Part shown: positions 39,562 to 49,370 of the stretch, piece by piece
Layout: each line of letters begins with the position of its first letter
How positions within the stretch are numbered: the first letter of the stretch is position 1
Assembly: GCA_965248255.1 (NCBI GenBank)
Contig: CBDFIW010000001.1
Location: 1-64,000 of the forward strand
Origin: JAKZVK01 sp965248255
GTDB taxonomy: Bacteria; Acidobacteriota; Terriglobia; Bryobacterales; UBA6623
Direction: 5' to 3'
Length of the DNA: 64,000 bases
Program-made: the position numbers and the translations under genes
The notes under the pieces: generated by a model
Told to the model about the DNA's origin: nothing
The model's database searches: none
The model's input: the letters and a program-made list of their open reading frames with translations, nothing else

Positions 39562-41497
39562 GGTAGGCCCTCGCAAGCTTTCCCTGTCACACCACCGGGC
39601 ATACGGGTCCCGTACCACGGCGGTTCGGAGGAGTTAAGCGTTCGAAGATGCCGACAATCTGGGAAGGCCGAGCGAATCGAAATAGACATTGGGCAGCGCT
39701 TGCTGGACAGCCGCGTGCCGCGACATGGCCCACAAACCAGTGGCGGAACCGGCGGCAATGGCCGCACGATAATGCGGCACGCCCAATCGCCGTAGGTTGG
39801 CGAATCGGGTCGGCCCATTCCCCCACTGCCGCCAGGTCATCATGCGGAGTCTCCGGCGGATCCGCGCATCCAGGTTGCGAAACACCAGCGGGTCTTGGCT
39901 GAAGCCAAAGTAGCTCCGCCAGCCGAGCAGATACGGCCTCAATGAGCCGATCATCCGCTCAATGCTGATCCCGCGCGTCCTGCTCGTCAGCTCTCGCACT
40001 CGCGCTTGGAACCTTTGCAACGCCTCGGGCGATATCAATCGCTGAGGCTCCGCTCCGGTCGTCAAGCGAAAGCCTAAGAACTTCCGATCGTTGGGTCGAG
40101 CCACCGCACTCTTCGATTTGTTGACCTTGAGTCGGAGTTTCTTTGTAAGAAACTTACAGACGCCGGCCATCACCCGTTCCCCCGCCCTGCGACTGCGAAC
40201 GTAGATGTTACAGTCGCCGGCGTAGCGGCAGAAGCGATGGCCGCGCCGTTCCAACTCGCGATCCAAATCGCCGAGCACGAGGTTCGACAACAACGGCGAC
40301 AACGGTCCGCCTTGTGGCGTGCCTTCGTCGGCAGGACTCACCAGCCCGTCGTCCATCACCCCGACGGTTAGAAACGCCCGGATGAGTTTCAGCAATCGCT
40401 TGTCGGGGACACGTTTGGCGACACGAGCCATCAGCAGGTCATGGTTGACTCGATCGAAGAACTTCTCCAGATCGATGTCTACGACCCACTGATAGCCTGC
40501 GGCGACGTAGGCTTGCGCCTGAGTCACCGCCTGATGCGCCGAACGTCCCGGTCGGAAGCCATAGCTGTTGTTGGAAAACGTCGGGTCCCAGCGCTTCTGC
40601 AGAACCTGCAAGACCGCTTGCTGGATCAGTCGGTCGAGCACCGTAGGGATGCCCAACTTCCTGACCCCGCCGCCGGGCTTCGGGATTTCCACCCTGCGCA
40701 CCGGTTGCGGTTTGTACGTTCCTTGAAGCAACTGTTCCCGGATGGCTGGCCAGTGCTTGCGAAGGTCGTCCAGCGTTTCGTCGATGGTCTTGCCATCAAC
40801 ACCCGGACTCCCTTTGTTACCCCGAACTTGTTTCCAAGCCTTTACGAGATTGCTTCGCTCGCACACCTCCTCCATCAGTCGTTCTTCTCGCGTCGGGCTT
40901 TCAGATTCCCGCTTCACCGCGGACGGTTCGGTCCCTTGCCGAGCGCGCCTCGGGGCTTCACCCTTTGGCTCGTCCATGAAGGCCAGTCGTTGCTGGGTTT
41001 TCTGCCGCTTGCCGTCCATGAGTTGCGAGTCTTACTTGCCGCTCTCTTCCGTTCGGGCCTTCGGCCATCGTTCTCGGTTCGGCCTATCTGTTGGCTCCGT
41101 TTTTCGACTTGTGGAGTGCCTTACTAGCCTTGCCGACTGCATGGCCTACTATGCCCTCTGCTGACTTCTGCGCCCCGATCAGGTCGCCTCGCGGCTCCCC
41201 CAGTCCCAAACAGCGGGACGGAACGCAGACCTCCCGGGGTAAGTCTGACCGCCTTCGCCGCACACCTGCCGAATCTACAGCCTTGGCCCTTGATGGAACT
41301 GGACTTCGCGATCAGTTGTCCGCTCGTCCGACCAAAGATGCCTCTTATCCGGTTTCTGTTCGTCAGGTCGCGGTTTTGTTCCACGCTTCCTCTGGACCCC
41401 GCCTCGCGACGACGCCCTTGCGCTTCCCTAGCACTTCACCTCCATCAGGCTGTGCAGAGGACTTTCACCTCCAAGCTGTCAGACATGCCCGGCACAC
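39562..41497 (-). mobile_element. Group IIC-like intron, copy A, inserted in a gamma-glutamyltransferase gene
   Basis: The 5' end on the minus strand is GTGTGCCGGG at 41497, a typical group II start, and the conserved end ...GGGCCTACC reaches about 39562. A domain V-like hairpin (CCGCCGTGG ... CCCGGTGGT) lies shortly before the 3' end. The intron follows the exon sequence CTTGGTT, which is directly preceded by a perfect 7-bp stem, GACGGCG-CCCT-CGCCGTC. The intron-encoded protein is at 39634-41019. The 3' boundary is uncertain by a few bases because an IS630 terminus begins there. Confidence 0.85.
39634..41019 (-). CDS. ltrA: Group II intron reverse transcriptase/maturase, copy A (YAGD box)
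   Basis: A 461-residue intron-encoded protein with RT domains 0-7 and a maturase domain but no HNH endonuclease, as in the IIC class. Visible blocks are IPKPGGGVRKLGIPTVLDRL, NSYGFRPGRSAHQAV, WVVDIDLEKFFDRVNHDLLM and GTPQGGPLSPLLSNLVL. The polymerase box reads RYAGDCNIYVRS instead of YADD, so the first of the paired Asp is Gly. The maturase region ends LPNVYFDSLGLPRL. It could still aid splicing, but DNA synthesis is doubtful. Confidence 0.9.
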   Translation of the reverse strand: MDGKRQKTQQRLAFMDEPKGEAPRRARQGTEPSAVKRESESPTREERLMEEVCERSNLVKAWKQVRGNKGSPGVDGKTIDETLDDLRKHWPAIREQLLQGTYKPQPVRRVEIPKPGGGVRKLGIPTVLDRLIQQAVLQVLQKRWDPTFSNNSYGFRPGRSAHQAVTQAQAYVAAGYQWVVDIDLEKFFDRVNHDLLMARVAKRVPDKRLLKLIRAFLTVGVMDDGLVSPADEGTPQGGPLSPLLSNLVLGDLDRELERRGHRFCRYAGDCNIYVRSRRAGERVMAGVCKFLTKKLRLKVNKSKSAVARPNDRKFLGFRLTTGAEPQRLISPEALQRFQARVRELTSRTRGISIERMIGSLRPYLLGWRSYFGFSQDPLVFRNLDARIRRRLRMMTWRQWGNGPTRFANLRRLGVPHYRAAIAAGSATGLWAMSRHAAVQQALPNVYFDSLGLPRLSASSNA

Positions 41498-41902
41498 AAC
41501 CAAGACGGCGAGGGCGCCGTCGGCGGGCAAACCTGTATTGCGAAAGCGTTCCGCGGTCGCTCGCCGACCCGACCAACCCGAGCCGTCAATGCAGGTGACT
41601 TTGCCGGTCTCGGCCTCGTAGTACATGATCAGCAGGTGGCCCCCGATGCCGGCACGGTGCGGCTCGACAACAGTACTGGCGAAAGTCGCCGCAACGCCCG
41701 CGTCGAGGGCATTCCCCCCTTGTTCCAACATGCGGTATCCCGCCATAGCAGTGGCATAGTGGCCAGCGGCAACCATGTGCTTCTTTCCCAAAATGACGGG
41801 ACGCCAGGTTCGACTCTGTGCCACCAGGGTCGACTGCAGAAGGATAAAACCGATGGCGATCACCGCCGAGTAGTGGAGTGGCGGGCGAGGTCTCCTATTC
41901 AT
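41498..41902 (-). pseudogene. ggt: Gamma-glutamyltransferase, 5' part, cut by group II intron A
   Basis: The ATG at 41902, with GGAG upstream, begins an exported protein with a signal peptide (SAVIAIGFILLQSTLVAQS). It continues into the gamma-glutamyltransferase N-terminal domain: HMVAAGHYATAMAGYRMLEQ, GGNALDAGVAATFASTVVEP and RAGIGGHLLIMYY. Such enzymes cleave or transfer gamma-glutamyl groups of glutathione in the periplasm. The sequence stops at GALAVLV, where the intron begins. The 3' exon is not found beyond the intron; an IS630 remnant is there instead, so the gene cannot be restored by splicing. Confidence 0.85.
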
Positions 41903-41907
41903 CTGGT

Positions 41908-42243
41908 TCACTCCGCGTTAGCGTCCATGGGCACTTCCACATCCAACAAGGGTGCATACTGCTGCGCGCCGAACATATCCGGGTCCCCAGGGCCACCGGT
42001 AGACTGCTCACGGTAAATGGTGAACTTGATGGCAAATGCGGGTGCGAACTCGACAAAATCGGAAATGCGTTCTTGCGGAATACCATAGAGTCGGGCCACC
42101 GACTCACGCGTGAGGACTTGGCTGTCTCTCACCAGATCGTAAGTCTCTTTGTCGGTGAAAATGACGTCGAAGGTGATCTTGTCGACTCCGGCGTTCTTGC
42201 TGCGGATGGTCTTTGCCAAATCCGACAGTTTCTTACTAGGCAT
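41908..42243 (-). CDS. DUF4387 domain protein
   Basis: A 111-residue protein with the DUF4387 pattern (KLSDLAKTIRSKNAGVDKITFDVIF, VLTRESVARLYGI, FTIYREQSTGGPGDPDMFGAQQ). DUF4387 proteins are regularly encoded beside DUF1446/AtuA-like proteins, as here, and probably form one enzyme with them. An AAGGAAG element precedes the ATG. The gene looks intact although its partner is frameshifted. Confidence 0.85.
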   Translation of the reverse strand: MPSKKLSDLAKTIRSKNAGVDKITFDVIFTDKETYDLVRDSQVLTRESVARLYGIPQERISDFVEFAPAFAIKFTIYREQSTGGPGDPDMFGAQQYAPLLDVEVPMDANAE

Positions 42244-42253
42244 GGCGACTTCC

Positions 42254-43628
42254 TTATTCCCCGGCCTCGGTCATATGTACGGGAAACAGTTCCAGGGGAT
42301 CGTCGACGCGCAAGGTGTGACTCATGGTCCAGCGGTAGGCAGGCTTGCCCGGAAGTACCTCGTTCAATCCAAGGACCGCCACCATACCGGCCGTACCCTT
42401 GGACTCCGGTATCCGGGCGTAAAAGGTCTGGCGGGTGGCGATTCCGCAGACCTCTTCGGCCATCTCCTTGGTGGGGGCAATGCCCTGAATCACTAGACAG
42501 ACCTCGTGGGATCTGGTTTTGCACGGCTCGAGATTGCCCATCACAGCATCCCTGCCGTAGACGTGGAAGAAGAGCTGATAGCCTTCATCGCCGAACTTCT
42601 CTCGCACGTGAGCCCTGCACCACTCGATCATCTTGTCCACGTTAGCGATCGTATCTGGGTCACGGATGCCGACGATCCCGACGTAGCGCTCACCGACCTT
42701 GCCGGATCCTTCCAGTTTCACTCGAAACTCAGTGGCCGGTCTGAATTCGGGCCCCGTGACTCGAGTCGTCTTCTCGTCGTAACTGCTCGTAGCGGCACTG
42801 CCTCATGTCTAGGACCCCGCCGGCGACGTGCTCGTAGTAGGGATCGGCACGCTCATACATGGCGTGCCCAGCGACCGAGGCCACAGTGCAGCGCTGCTCA
42901 GGATGCATCGCGGTCACTTTCACGTCTTGCATCGAGACTTCCCCGATGACACTCTCCTTCCCTCCATAGGGTTCGGCGCAGAAGGAGGCGCACTCGAGGA
43001 CCTTGCCCAAGTAGTAGGGGAAGCTCTCGGGGAACCCGGCCCGGATTGCAGGAGCGGCAAAGATCGCATTATCGCTGCCTCGGCCGCCGATGATCACGTC
43101 GGCCCCTAGGTCCAGTAGCTTCATGTAGGGATGAACCCCCGCAAGGGCCACAATGCGGTCCGTCATCTCGATATCCTGCAAAGTCAGTTCGGATCGGCCG
43201 TGGAGGCCTTCAATCGCTCCGCCTTGGTGCAGCTTCTTGCGTAGTGAGTCCTTCTCGACCTCGGAGTAGAAGTAGCCGAGCCTGAAACCGGACAGCTTAT
43301 GCTTCGCCGCCAGATCCTTGATGATCCCAACGTAGAGGTCCACGCGGCTGTTGGCGCCGGTGTCTCCGGCCGATCCGATGATCATGGGCACTCCTACGCT
43401 GCGGGAGGCCAGGAGCATCTGCTCAAGATCTTGCGTTTGGCTGTCCAGCGGACTGCACGAGGTGTCGCTACCCAGCAGCACCGGGCCAATATCATCGCTT
43501 CCCGAATCCGCCACTATGAAATCCGGATTCATCTCCACTCCTCGCCGGAAGCTGTCGATCTTGAATGGAGTGTAGCCGAGGTGCCCAGTAGGACAGAGGA
43601 ATCGCTTAGTCGTGTTCTTCACCGTCAT
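42254..43628 (-). pseudogene. AtuA-like (DUF1446) protein, split by a one-base insertion
   Basis: The ATG at 43628 starts a DUF1446-family protein, related to acyclic terpene utilisation protein AtuA. Family blocks include DFIVADSGSDDIGPVLLG, KLLDLGADVIIGGRGSDNAI and PYYLGKVLECASFCAEPYGG. Near 42779-42782 the sequence CAGTTACGACGAG has one T more than the frame allows. Removing it joins the two halves through YDEKTTRVTGPEF and restores about 457 residues, the family length. Either the gene is decayed or the read has an error. Confidence 0.8.
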
Positions 43629-43743
43629 TCTTCTTTGGGGCCGGCCCGTACACAGCATAGTACCTCACGACCGGAGCAAGCCAAGAGAGTGAGAATGCAA
43701 TTTGAGCGACGCCTGAGACGACGCCCACCGGGCCTATTTCCAC
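43606..43743 (-). CDS. Possible small membrane protein or C-terminal remnant upstream of the AtuA-like gene
   Basis: A GTG at 43743 begins a 45-residue frame with one hydrophobic segment (VGVVSGVAQIAFSLSWLAPV) and a charged tail, overlapping the AtuA-like start by 23 bases. The composition is protein-like, but upstream frame continuity suggests it may be the last piece of a deleted membrane protein. No clear ribosome-binding site is seen. Confidence 0.3.
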   Translation of the reverse strand: MEIGPVGVVSGVAQIAFSLSWLAPVVRYYAVYGPAPKKNDGEEHD

Positions 43744-44085
43744 AATTTTCCACAATAAAGGGCATGTCCGGGATTGCCTAGGTTGAGATCCTACTGCTCT
43801 TTCCGCTATGCAGTCGGTGGTGGACATCCCGATCGCAGGCTGTTTCAGATCGTGAAGAACTCTGTCGTCCGAGTTGCGTATCGTCCGCATTCGCTCTTGT
43901 AGTGCGAATCGCGAAAGGCGGCATGCGGCGTCTTGGGCCACACTGACTCGACCGTAGACTCCGCCTGCACCAAGCTAGTCGCGAACTGATGTGCGATCGC
44001 AACGCGTGGGTTGAGAGCTCAATCGGCAACCCGGATTGGTTCTTGCTTGCAGACGATCGGACCCAGGCGCCCGGGTGAATGCACA
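43744..44085. other. Intergenic stretch between the AtuA-like and GltS-like genes
   Basis: About 340 bases without a recognisable gene. Minus-strand frames here lead into the small frame at 43606-43743 but show no known family. No clear terminator or promoter is seen. Confidence 0.4.
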
Positions 44086-45481
44086 CTACTCGGAGTCACC
44101 CTCATCCGCACTGACCACTTCGGCTTCTCTTTCGCGGAGCTGGTCGGGCGGCCGAGCGAACCAGCCGATCAGGTATTTCGACAACAGCAGACAGGCGCAA
44201 CAAGCGATCGACAGCGATACGACCGTCCCCCCGATGTAGTCCCGGATGATCAGCTGCGGGACGACGACGATCACGCCGATCGAGACAAGAGACATTCCCA
44301 GATAGGCGATGCCGAAATCCTCCAACGTCTTCGATCGGAACTTCGGGTCTACGATGCGCAGCAGAGAAATTCCCACGGCGATCACGCCGGTGTTCCAACC
44401 GTAGGTGAATAGACTCCGCTCCAGCCAGAAATTCCGGAAAATCTTTCTACCGACAAACCAGAAGAAGGCAACAGAGTAGACAAGACCAAAAAGGCACATC
44501 ACGGCGAGTGGGAGTGCGTATTCCATTACGACCTTGATCTTGATCGAAGCGATCGCGAAGGCTACGAGATAGTCCGACGCTGTCGAACCGATCCGTTCCA
44601 TGACACGAGGGTCTACAAAGATTCCCAGGCCTAACCCGTCCAAGGTTTTTTGGATCAGAGCTCCTGCGAGCATGGCGATCGCGAAAAGCGGCAGGACGAA
44701 GTTTTCGGGTAGCACAGATGCGACTAGATCGTTCGCCAGGTGGGCCAGGCCGAAGGCCGCGAGGACTAGAGCAATGTGCCAAGCAAGGGGGTCGATCGCA
44801 ATTGGACTTACCGTTTCCTGGCCGAGCGGTCTTCTCTGGTGTGGCGGGAGGAATCCCTTTCGGATGCTTTCTGGTAGTTCGTGAGGGGTCTTGACAAGCC
44901 GGGTCCAGCCCCGTTTTGTCGCCACGTTGATGATAAGAATCCCGCCAACAACGCCGCTCAGCAGACCGACCGTGGAGAAGGTGTAAGCGATGGTCAAAGC
45001 ATCTTTCCAACCGGCCTCTTGCAGGACTTGGCCGATGGCAGTGGCCGTGCCGTGCCCTCCAGCAAAGCCAGCAGGCAGGAGAAGAGCGAAGCCCACGTCG
45101 AGGTCCGGGAAGAGAGTTCGCAGTAGGAACATCCCGAGCAGCAGCGCCGCGGCATATTGCCTGATCTCGCTGGCGACGTTGTAGAAGAATGTGTCCCCCC
45201 GCGCGGCGAATAAGATGACCGCCCGAACCCTCTCTCGCCCCCATGAACAGTGTGCCGAACAGGAGCGCCACCAGAAACGATCGATAGGCATCGAGCGCGA
45301 GGTTTCCGCTGGACGTTTCCTGGAACGGAATCAGACCGAGATTCCGGGTGCTTCCAATGAGGCCAATGAACCCGGCCAGCATCGCCGAGGGCAGGTAGAT
45401 CCGCTGCAGGAAAGCTGACCACGACCGCAAGACGTGGGCCAGGATCAACAAGAGCGACATGAGCGCGAAATCGAGGACCAT
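44086..45481 (-). pseudogene. GltS-like sodium/glutamate symporter, frameshifted
   Basis: From an ATG at 45481 the frame encodes a polytopic transporter N-terminus (VLDFALMSLLLILAHVLRSW, LPSAMLAGFIGLIG). At a run of five G (plus-strand C, 45238-45242) the frame is lost. With four G it continues as MGRERVRAVILFAARGDTFF and on through GFAGGHGTATAIG, a GltS-family block, to the end. The restored protein has about 464 residues and the ESS-family topology. Together with the AtuA-like and transferase genes it would form an uptake/catabolic locus that is now decaying. Confidence 0.78.
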
Positions 45482-45737
45482 ATTGAGTCAGGACTAGGAT
45501 CGATTCTACTGTTTCCGTCATGCCGATCAGACGGCATCTTGCCTCGAATCCCATCCGGCGCGGCCACAGATCCTCTTTCTAGGCCAGGGTCTACGCTGCG
45601 CTCTGCGCGATTAGTGACGCGAACCTTAGGACCGTATCGACCGTGCGGCGGGCGAACAGCGGTGGAAAGAGGGGGTGTCAGCGGGTGCCGCCGCATTGTC
45701 GATAGAGGTTATAGGAGGAAGCCGGGCTCAGGCCTGG

Positions 45738-46238
45738 CTATGTGGATTGTAGGGGTTTGCTCGGTCGTCGGACAGCAGGAGGAGGACCTTTCGTGAGTCG
45801 AACGGGGCTTGGATCGCCCGGATTGCTCTGATGTGTGGAAGCAAGGAAGTCCTCGAAGACGGGCGAATCAGCCCCACAGAAAGACGCAGGGCGCGGCAGT
45901 GCTAAGCGCCTCCTTGCGGCCAGGGCCCGCGGCACGGTGAACACGACATGGCAGTAACGCACGGGAAGCAGTTCCTTGGCCCGTGCGGCCAGCCAGCGGT
46001 CGCGCGCCGCCGACTGACACTTCGGGCAGTGTCGGTTGCAGCACGAGTTGTAAGCGATCCGTTCGGCCGAGCAAGAATCGCACTGTTCGATGTGAGCGCC
46101 CTGGGCGGCGCTGCGACACGAGCCGATGTCGCGAAGGGTCTTGCGTTGGCGGCTGGAGAGACGGTGTCCCCAGCGTTTGAGCAACTCCCCTTCGTGTTGG
46201 TGAATGACAGCGGCCACTTCCAGCCGATGGCGGCTCAT
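45738..46238 (-). pseudogene. IS91-family transposase, N-terminal fragment
   Basis: The first about 108 residues (46238 down to about 45914) are IS91-like: a helical N-terminus, then a zinc-binding region (CDSCSAERIAYNSCCNRHCP, KCQSAARDRWLAAR) and the start of the replication-type catalytic domain (CHVVFTVPRALA). Beyond that the frame continues in unrelated sequence, so the element is truncated and lacks the Tyr catalytic residues. It overlaps the tyrosine-recombinase gene by ATGA. Confidence 0.8.
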
Positions 46239-47110
46239 CGCCGGCGGCCATCACCGTCGTGAGTGAGTCCCTCACGAATCTCGAGTTCTTCCAAAGGACT
46301 CGTGATCCCCTGCGGGCGCGGTTCTGCGACATGCAGATACCGCGCCGTCGTCTTGAGGCTGACGTGCCCTAGCAAGACCTGGATGGTGCGCAGATCCGTT
46401 CCCGCTTCGAGCAGATGTGTGGCGAACGAATGTCGCGGGATGTGCGGCGTCGCCGGCTTGCGGATACCCGCCTTGCGGCCGAGCTTTTGGCAGATCTGCC
46501 GCACCCCCGAGGGGCGCAGCTTGGCGCCGCGCATACGCCCCGGAAACAACAACTCGTTCGGCTTCGCCCAGCGCCAGTACAGACGCAGCAACTCCAGTAG
46601 CTTCGGTGACAGCATCACCTGCCGAGGCTTCTGTCCTTTGCCACGGCGCACCAGGATCACCATCCGCTCCGAGTCAATGTCGCCCGGTTCGAGCTGCAAC
46701 ACTTCGTCGAGACGCAACCCGGCTCCGTAGAACACTCCCAGGATCGCGCGATGCTTCAGATTCACCGTCTCGTCCAGCAGCACCGTCACTTCTTCGCGGC
46801 TGAGCACGACGGGGACTCGACGCCGGATCTTGGGTCGAGCGATCCGTTCGACAACCCAAGGTTGCTGGAGTGTTTGGCTGTAGAAGAACTTCAGCGCCGC
46901 CGTGCGCACCCCGAACGTCGATCCTGCGAGTTGACGCTGCTCGATCAAGTACAGTTGATACTCGCGAATCTGCTCCGGGCCCAGTTGCTCCGGCGACTGG
47001 CCGAAATAGCGGGCGAAATCCTCAACGGCCTTGGTATAGCTGCGCATCGTCTGCGGCGAGTAGTTGCGCCACCGCAGGTCTTCGATCATCCTCTGACGTA
47101 GCTTGGTCAT
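46235..47110 (-). CDS. Tyrosine recombinase associated with the IS91-like element
   Basis: A 291-residue integrase with a SAM-like N-terminal domain (RWRNYSPQTMRSYTKAVEDF) and the catalytic domain. Arg lies in GAGLRLDEVLQL, Lys in RRGKGQKPRQV, His and Arg in HIPRHSFATHLLEAG, His in LLGHVSLKTTARYLHV and the Tyr in the same segment. All catalytic residues appear present. IS91-like elements with a preceding tyrosine recombinase gene are known, and the ATGA overlap with the transposase fragment supports that association. ATG at 47110, with GGAGG upstream. Confidence 0.88.
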   Translation of the reverse strand: MTKLRQRMIEDLRWRNYSPQTMRSYTKAVEDFARYFGQSPEQLGPEQIREYQLYLIEQRQLAGSTFGVRTAALKFFYSQTLQQPWVVERIARPKIRRRVPVVLSREEVTVLLDETVNLKHRAILGVFYGAGLRLDEVLQLEPGDIDSERMVILVRRGKGQKPRQVMLSPKLLELLRLYWRWAKPNELLFPGRMRGAKLRPSGVRQICQKLGRKAGIRKPATPHIPRHSFATHLLEAGTDLRTIQVLLGHVSLKTTARYLHVAEPRPQGITSPLEELEIREGLTHDGDGRRR

Positions 47111-47216
47111 GAACGACCTCCTTTCGGTCGCTCCTTGTTGCGCTACCTCAACAAAGCCTCAATACCTCCCCCCTGCAGGCCCTCCCCTCACCTCTGCCGC
47201 GCATAGCGGCTTGGTT

Positions 47217-49153
47217 GTGTGCCGGGCATGTCTGACAGCTTGGAGGTGAAAGTCCTCTGCACAGCCTGATGGAGGTGAAGTGCTAGGGAAGCGCAAGGGC
47301 GTCGTCGCGAGGCGGGGTCCAGAGGAAGCGTGGAACAAAACCGCGACCTGACGAACAGAAACCGGATAAGAGGCATCTTTGGTCGGACGAGCGGACAACT
47401 GATCGCGAAGTCCAGTTCCATCAAGGGCCAAGGCTGTAGATTCGGCAGGTGTGCGGCGAAGGCGGTCAGACTTACCCCGGGAGGTCTGCGTTCCGTCCCG
47501 CTGTTTGGGACTGGGGGGAGCCGCGAGGCGACCTGATCGGGGCGCAGAAGTCAGCAGAGGGCATAGTAGGCCATGCAGTCGGCAAGGCTAGTAAGGCACT
47601 CCACAAGTCGAAAGACGGAGCCAACAGATAGGCCGAACCGAGAACGATGGCCGAAGGCCCGAACGGAAGAGAGCGGCAAGTAAGACTCGCAACTCATGGA
47701 CGGCAAGCGGCAGAAAACCCAGCAACGACTGGCCTTCATGGACGAGCCAAAGGGTGAAGCCCCGAGGCGCGCTCGGCAAGGGACCGAACCGTCCGCGGTG
47801 AAGCGGGAATCTGAAAGCGCGGCGCGAGAAGAACGACTGATGGAGGAGGTGTGCGAGCGAAGCAATCCCGTAAAGGCTTGGAAACAAGTTCGGGGTAACA
47901 AAGGGAGTCCGGGTGTTGATGGCAAGACCATCGACGAAACGCTGGACGACCTTCGCAAGCACTGGCCAGCCATCCGGGAACAGTTGCTTCAAGGAACGTA
48001 CAAACCGCAACCGGTGCGCAGGGTGGAAATCCCGAAGCCCGGCGGCGGGGTCAGGAAGTTGGGCATCCCTACGGTGCTCGACCGACTGATCCAGCAAGCG
48101 GTCTTGCAGGTTCTGCAGAAGCGCTGGGACCCGACGTTTTCCAACAACAGCTATGGCTTCCGACCGGGACGTTCGGCGCATCAGGCGGTGACTCAGGCGC
48201 AAGCCTACGTCGCCGCAGGCTATCAGTGGGTCGTAGACATCGATCTGGAGAAGTTCTTCGATCGAGTCAACCATGACCTGCTGATGGCTCGTGTCGCCAA
48301 ACGTGTCCCCGACAAGCGATTGCTGAAACTCATCCGGGCGTTTCTAACCGTCGGGGTGATGGACGACGGGCTGGTGAGTCCTGCCGACGAAGGCACGCCA
48401 CAAGGCGGACCGTTGTCGCCGTTGTTGTCGAACCTCGTGCTCGGCGATTTGGATCGCGAGTTGGAACGGCGCGGCCATCGCTTCTGCCGCTACGCCGGCG
48501 ACTGTAACATCTACGTTCGCAGTCGCAGGGCGGGGGAACGGGTGATGGCCGGCGTCTGTAAGTTTCTTACAAAGAAACTCCGACTCAAGGTCAACAAATC
48601 GAAGAGTGCGGTGGCTCGACCCAACGATCGGAAGTTCTTAGGCTTTCGCTTGACGACCGGAGCGGAGCCTCAGCGATTGATATCGCCCGAGGCGTTGCAA
48701 AGGTTCCAAGCGCGAGTGCGAGAGCTGACGAGCAGGACGCGCGGGATCAGCATTGAGCGGATGATCGGCTCATTGAGGCCGTATCTGCTCGGCTGGCGGA
48801 GCTACTTTGGCTTCAGCCAAGACCCGCTGGTGTTTCGCAACCTGGATGCGCGGATCCGCCGGAGACTCCGCATGATGACCTGGCGGCAGTGGGGGAATGG
48901 GCCGACCCGATTCGCCAACCTACGGCGATTGGGCGTGCCGCATTATCGTGCGGCCATTGCCGCCGGTTCCGCCACTGGTTTGTGGGCCATGTCGCGGCAC
49001 GCGGCTGTCCAGCAAGCGCTGCCCAATGTCTATTTCGATTCGCTCGGCCTTCCCAGATTGTCGGCATCTTCGAACGCTTAACTCCTCCGAACCGCCGTGG
49101 TACGGGACCCGTATGCCCGGTGGTGTGACAGGGAAAGCTTGCGAGGGCCTACC
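47217..49153 (+). mobile_element. Group IIC-like intron, copy B
   Basis: The 5' end GTGTGCCGGG lies at 47217 and the conserved end ...GGGCCTACC at 49153. The exon side reads GCCGC-GCATA-GCGGC-TTGGTT, so the insertion again follows a short hairpin plus TTGGTT. A candidate EBS1 (GGCCAAG, 47426-47432) can pair with CTTGGTT including two G-U pairs. The intron is almost identical to copy A but in opposite orientation, about 5.7 kb away. It is inserted just upstream of the recombinase-bearing IS91-like element. Confidence 0.87.
47696..49081 (+). CDS. ltrA: Group II intron reverse transcriptase/maturase, copy B (YAGD box)
   Basis: A 461-residue protein differing from copy A at about three residues near the N-terminus (AAREERL for PTREERL, NPVKAW for NLVKAW). 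It has the same RT blocks, the same YAGD box (codons TAC GCC GGC GAC near 48490-48502), the maturase domain and no HNH domain. The shared YAGD shows that the substitution predates the last copying event, or that it does not abolish mobility, or that an active relative acts in trans. Confidence 0.9.
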   Translation: MDGKRQKTQQRLAFMDEPKGEAPRRARQGTEPSAVKRESESAAREERLMEEVCERSNPVKAWKQVRGNKGSPGVDGKTIDETLDDLRKHWPAIREQLLQGTYKPQPVRRVEIPKPGGGVRKLGIPTVLDRLIQQAVLQVLQKRWDPTFSNNSYGFRPGRSAHQAVTQAQAYVAAGYQWVVDIDLEKFFDRVNHDLLMARVAKRVPDKRLLKLIRAFLTVGVMDDGLVSPADEGTPQGGPLSPLLSNLVLGDLDRELERRGHRFCRYAGDCNIYVRSRRAGERVMAGVCKFLTKKLRLKVNKSKSAVARPNDRKFLGFRLTTGAEPQRLISPEALQRFQARVRELTSRTRGISIERMIGSLRPYLLGWRSYFGFSQDPLVFRNLDARIRRRLRMMTWRQWGNGPTRFANLRRLGVPHYRAAIAAGSATGLWAMSRHAAVQQALPNVYFDSLGLPRLSASSNA

Positions 49154-49370
49154 TATGTCGATCAACAACCCTTTCGTTGAGCTATCCGGTCGTAGCACCG
49201 CCAGGCCCTTGAGGTGGGGCCGTTTTGCGACTACTCCGACAACCTTCTGAGGGCTTCAGGTGGACGATAGATGATGGTGTAAACGCGATACCCGATATTA
49301 CCCGACATCTATCCTCGGACTCACGGTTTCGGGCCTGATAGGGATCGTCGAAACCTATGCTGACTGTTGA

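Noticed and set aside
39634..41019. Reverse transcriptase considered as a retron, DGR or defence RT
   Set aside because: The flanking GTGTG start, domain V-like hairpin, maturase domain and a second copy at a different site all identify a group II intron.
40441..41127. 228-residue frame antisense to the intron reverse transcriptase
   Set aside because: It is repeated in both introns only because the introns are copies; it has no recognisable domain.
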